The notes beneath the pieces were generated by a model that saw nothing but the letters and a program-made list of their open reading frames with translations, was not told where the DNA came from and made no database searches. A stretch of DNA of 7,526 bases from an uncultured Bacteroidota bacterium (GTDB lineage Bacteria > Bacteroidota > Bacteroidia > Chitinophagales > Chitinophagaceae), in assembly GCA_938008665.1 (NCBI GenBank), contig CALLKA010000061.1, positions 1-7,526 of the forward strand, written 5' to 3'. Position numbers and translations under genes: made by a program. This document shows positions 5,081 through 7,526 of the stretch, piece by piece; the first letter of the stretch is position 1; each line of letters opens with the position of its first letter.

Positions 5081-7381
5081 TTAGTAAGCCTTTATCCCAA
5101 AATCAAAATAGTACACTGGCTTTCCAACGGATGGAAAATTAAACTTAAGCGAAATTTGATTCACGCCAAGTTTAAGCAATTGCATCGCTTTATCTGTAAG
5201 TAAGGTTTCACTAATTTTTACCTCGGGATCATTCTTTAAAAAATTATTGAACTGCATAACATATTCTCCATTAATATATACTTCGGTCATACCTGTATTA
5301 CAAGCCACCAATGACAAATTTGAAGGCAATGATGATAAAGTAAACTCCTTATTTAAAAACAAAGTATTTGTATTCCAGGAAGTATTTACTTTAGGTCTAT
5401 ATGTATTTTCAGTACCAAAGGGCGCCATTCCTAATTTGAAATTGGCGTTAGTCGAATTTTTAATCCAATCATTAGAAGGTATTGTAAAACTATATTTCCA
5501 TTGTTGCGGTTCATTCATTGAAAGTGGTAAAATGAATGAACCAGATTGCGTCGGCTTAAAAAATTGTTGATGCAAATCAGCAAAAGTGGCTTCTGGAAGC
5601 TTACTTACTTTTCGATCATAGGTCATCCAACCACTAATTTCATCTTCTACATCACTTATTTGTGTATATACCACTGCATTTAATCCATACTTTTTAAGTT
5701 GAAATAAATCATTAAATAAAATTTTATATTTTTCTATTAATTCATCCGTTGATTTAACAACACCTTTTTTAAAGTCAAGGGTCCAATCGGTTTTTAATTT
5801 AGTTTCTGTTTTTAATTCAGGGGTCCATAAATGACCAGGAATCAATAAATCAAAACCTCCTGCTTCTCCTAAAACCTGGGCTCGATCATAATTTTTATTG
5901 ACCAAAGCAACCGCTGGATGAATTGTATAATCATGAAAATCTCGAATATCTCCTACCAACTTATCATTCCATCCACTCGCATTAATGACTAATCTACTAG
6001 AATCCTTGGCTTTTAAAGCAGCAGTTAATCTTTCGGTATCATATTGACCCCAACTTTCATTAAATAAAACCCATTGAATAATAGATGGATGATTATACAA
6101 TTGATCAACGATTAAATTATGTTCTAGTTCAAAATCACTAGGATTCTTGTTACTTTTTGTATCAATAAATTTTGTTGGACTCACCATATCCTGCCATACT
6201 AATATACCTAATTGATCACAGTGATAATACCACCTTTCAGGTTGTACTTTCATGTGCATACGATCCATATTTGCACCTATCTTTTTTAAATAGGCAATAT
6301 CATAGCGCAAGGCTTCATCTGATGCAGGGGTTAAAATGCCATCTGGCCAATACCCTTGGTCTAATGGCCCAAGCTGGTAAATGATTTCATTGTTTAAAAA
6401 AATGCGCATATACCCTTCATTATCTCGCGCCATTGAAATTTTACGCATACCAAAATAACTACTTACCTCATCCACTACTTTCCCCTCCTTGATTAAACTC
6501 AATTTTAAATCATATAAAAAAGGAGTTGTAGGGCTCCACAACTTTGGCTGTTTTAATTTTAAAGTTATAAGGTCCCCCACTGAAGTCATTATATTAGCCA
6601 CCTCCTTGCCATGATCAAATGCTTGAATTTTTATAGCTGCTCCTTGCGTTACACCCATCATAATTGTTTGCAATGAAACAGTTGCGTTATCAATATTGGG
6701 AATGATCTTTATACTTTCAATCGCTACCTCATTAATTGGCTCCATCCATACGGTTTGCCAGATGCCACTAGTAGCGGTGTACTTTGTTATATTCCTGATG
6801 GCAGGCAATGCTTGTTTACCAATGGGTTGTGACCCTTCATTGGTAGGATCCCAAACCACTAATTTGATCTCATGTTTTTCAGCCTCATTTAAAAAACCAG
6901 TAATATCAAATTGAAAATGATCATATCCGCCTTTATGCATTCCGACATATTTTCCATCCACCCACAGTTTGGTTTCATAATCAACGGCTTCAAAATGCAG
7001 TACTATTTTTTTTTGATGCCACTTGGAAGGAATGGTAAAAAAACGTCGATACATCATTTGCTGCTTGCCCGTAATCGTTTCTTTAATTCCTGATAGTGCT
7101 GACTCAACACAAAATGGAACTAAAATTTTTCGAGCATACGCAATATTATTTTTATTGGTATCTCGATCTGTAATTTCAAAATCCCATAACCCATTTAAAT
7201 TAAGCCAATCCCTACGAACCAATTGTGGCCTTGGATATTCCTTCCAAACATTTTCTGGGGTAACCGCATTGGCCCATTTTGTCATTATTTGACCTGGAAC
7301 TGGTGCCCAATTCTGCGCTTGCATATTTGAATATTGTAATAACAATACCAACAGGGAAATGACTTTTATTCTATTTTTCAT
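5081..7381 (-). CDS. Secreted glycoside hydrolase family 2 protein
   Basis: A 766-residue exported enzyme from the chosen start. Residues 1 to about 22 form a Sec signal peptide (MKNR, a Leu/Val-rich core, ending NMQAQ); no lipobox Cys is present, so the protein should be soluble in the periplasm or secreted. Then follow the GH2 sugar-binding jelly roll (about 50-215, with LNLNGLWDFEI and DGKYVGMHKGGYDHF), an immunoglobulin-like domain (about 218-315) and the TIM barrel (about 320-610). The acid/base is Glu442 in LFNESWGQ and the likely nucleophile Glu506 in VLGEAGG. A C-terminal beta-sandwich of about 150 residues (NTGMTEVYINGEYV) looks like an added carbohydrate-binding module. The family includes beta-galactosidases, glucuronidases, mannosidases and others; the substrate cannot be told. 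An ATG nine codons upstream (7408) is less likely because AAGAGG sits six bases before 7381. Confidence 0.9.
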   Translation of the reverse strand: MKNRIKVISLLVLLLQYSNMQAQNWAPVPGQIMTKWANAVTPENVWKEYPRPQLVRRDWLNLNGLWDFEITDRDTNKNNIAYARKILVPFCVESALSGIKETITGKQQMMYRRFFTIPSKWHQKKIVLHFEAVDYETKLWVDGKYVGMHKGGYDHFQFDITGFLNEAEKHEIKLVVWDPTNEGSQPIGKQALPAIRNITKYTATSGIWQTVWMEPINEVAIESIKIIPNIDNATVSLQTIMMGVTQGAAIKIQAFDHGKEVANIMTSVGDLITLKLKQPKLWSPTTPFLYDLKLSLIKEGKVVDEVSSYFGMRKISMARDNEGYMRIFLNNEIIYQLGPLDQGYWPDGILTPASDEALRYDIAYLKKIGANMDRMHMKVQPERWYYHCDQLGILVWQDMVSPTKFIDTKSNKNPSDFELEHNLIVDQLYNHPSIIQWVLFNESWGQYDTERLTAALKAKDSSRLVINASGWNDKLVGDIRDFHDYTIHPAVALVNKNYDRAQVLGEAGGFDLLIPGHLWTPELKTETKLKTDWTLDFKKGVVKSTDELIEKYKILFNDLFQLKKYGLNAVVYTQISDVEDEISGWMTYDRKVSKLPEATFADLHQQFFKPTQSGSFILPLSMNEPQQWKYSFTIPSNDWIKNSTNANFKLGMAPFGTENTYRPKVNTSWNTNTLFLNKEFTLSSLPSNLSLVACNTGMTEVYINGEYVMQFNNFLKNDPEVKISETLLTDKAMQLLKLGVNQISLKFNFPSVGKPVYYFDFGIKAY

Positions 7382-7387
7382 AATAAA

Positions 7388-7393
7388 CCTCTT
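7388..7393 (-). promoter_or_regulatory. Shine-Dalgarno-like AAGAGG deciding the GH2 start
   Basis: Reading the minus strand, AAGAGG is followed by six bases (TTTATT) and then the ATG at 7381. This spacing supports the second ATG, which directly precedes a standard signal peptide, over the in-frame ATG at 7408. The other genes in the window lack such a site. Confidence 0.5.
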
Positions 7394-7440
7394 AGGGGTT
7401 ACCCGCATTTTATAATCTGTTTAAATATATATAATATTTG

Positions 7441-7459
7441 TTGATTTAGATGAAATCAA
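7441..7459. promoter_or_regulatory. Inverted repeat TTGATTT-N5-AAATCAA upstream of GH2
   Basis: A perfect 7-bp dyad with a 5-bp spacer lies 60-78 bases upstream of the GH2 start codon. Its size and position fit an operator for a dimeric regulator. No convincing TAnnTTTG box was found on the minus strand between 7382 and 7526, so the promoter is unplaced, and the dyad may be a chance AT-rich match. Confidence 0.35.
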
Positions 7460-7526
7460 TAAATCGGTTTAACCTTGAATTCAGCAATGGATTTGATTTA
7501 TACATGACTATAAAATTTACTATGAC

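Noticed and set aside
5247..5570. Plus-strand open frame of 107 codons inside the GH2 gene
   Set aside because: It is antisense to a well-supported coding region with clear domain content; the translation shows no family motif.
7504..7526. Start of a possible divergent gene at the right edge
   Set aside because: ATG at 7504 opens only seven codons before the window ends. There is no promoter box or other support.

Overview
The window looks like a chromosomal stretch from a low-GC member of the Bacteroidota, probably near the Chitinophagaceae. The family placement is inference. The pointers are an AT-rich composition, starts that mostly lack a Shine-Dalgarno sequence, a clean Bacteroidota-type promoter (TTG, 20 bp spacer, TATATTTG) in front of the tRNA gene, a secreted protein whose signal peptide ends in an Ala-Gln pair, and a NagB-PIG-L fusion of a kind known from this phylum.

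Layout. Positions 1-248 are a non-coding leader with short repeats and hairpins. Next come two glycolytic genes on the plus strand 45 bp apart: pfkA (ATP-dependent 6-phosphofructokinase, 249-1235) and pyk (pyruvate kinase, 1281-2735), closed by an intrinsic terminator. A 632-residue protein on the same strand (2803-4701) joins an N-terminal glucosamine-6-phosphate deaminase-like domain to a C-terminal PIG-L/LmbE-type zinc deacetylase domain. Positions 4702-5080 hold a compact tRNA-Arg(ACG) unit with its own promoter and terminator, followed by a dense run of hairpins and a tandem 31-bp repeat. The minus strand carries a secreted family 2 glycoside hydrolase (5081-7381), convergent with everything before it. 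The last 145 bases are its upstream region.

How the genes fit together. The fusion protein would turn amino-sugar phosphate into fructose-6-phosphate, the substrate of PfkA, and Pyk completes lower glycolysis. The cluster therefore reads as sugar and amino-sugar entry into glycolysis. The GH2 enzyme would release sugars in the periplasm or outside the cell, but its substrate cannot be read from the sequence and no SusC/SusD genes are in view.

The protein-coding genes are mostly ordinary. The most unusual signals are in the RNA and repeat region. The tRNA-Arg has swapped the near-universal G19-C56 tertiary pair for A19-U56, and about 200 bp downstream is packed with overlapping inverted repeats. 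Two residue-level points also stand out: Lys in place of Asn in the PfkA TIDND motif, and a pyruvate kinase with the Leu/Gln/Lys signature of potassium-independent enzymes. I found no clear sign of a new multi-gene system.
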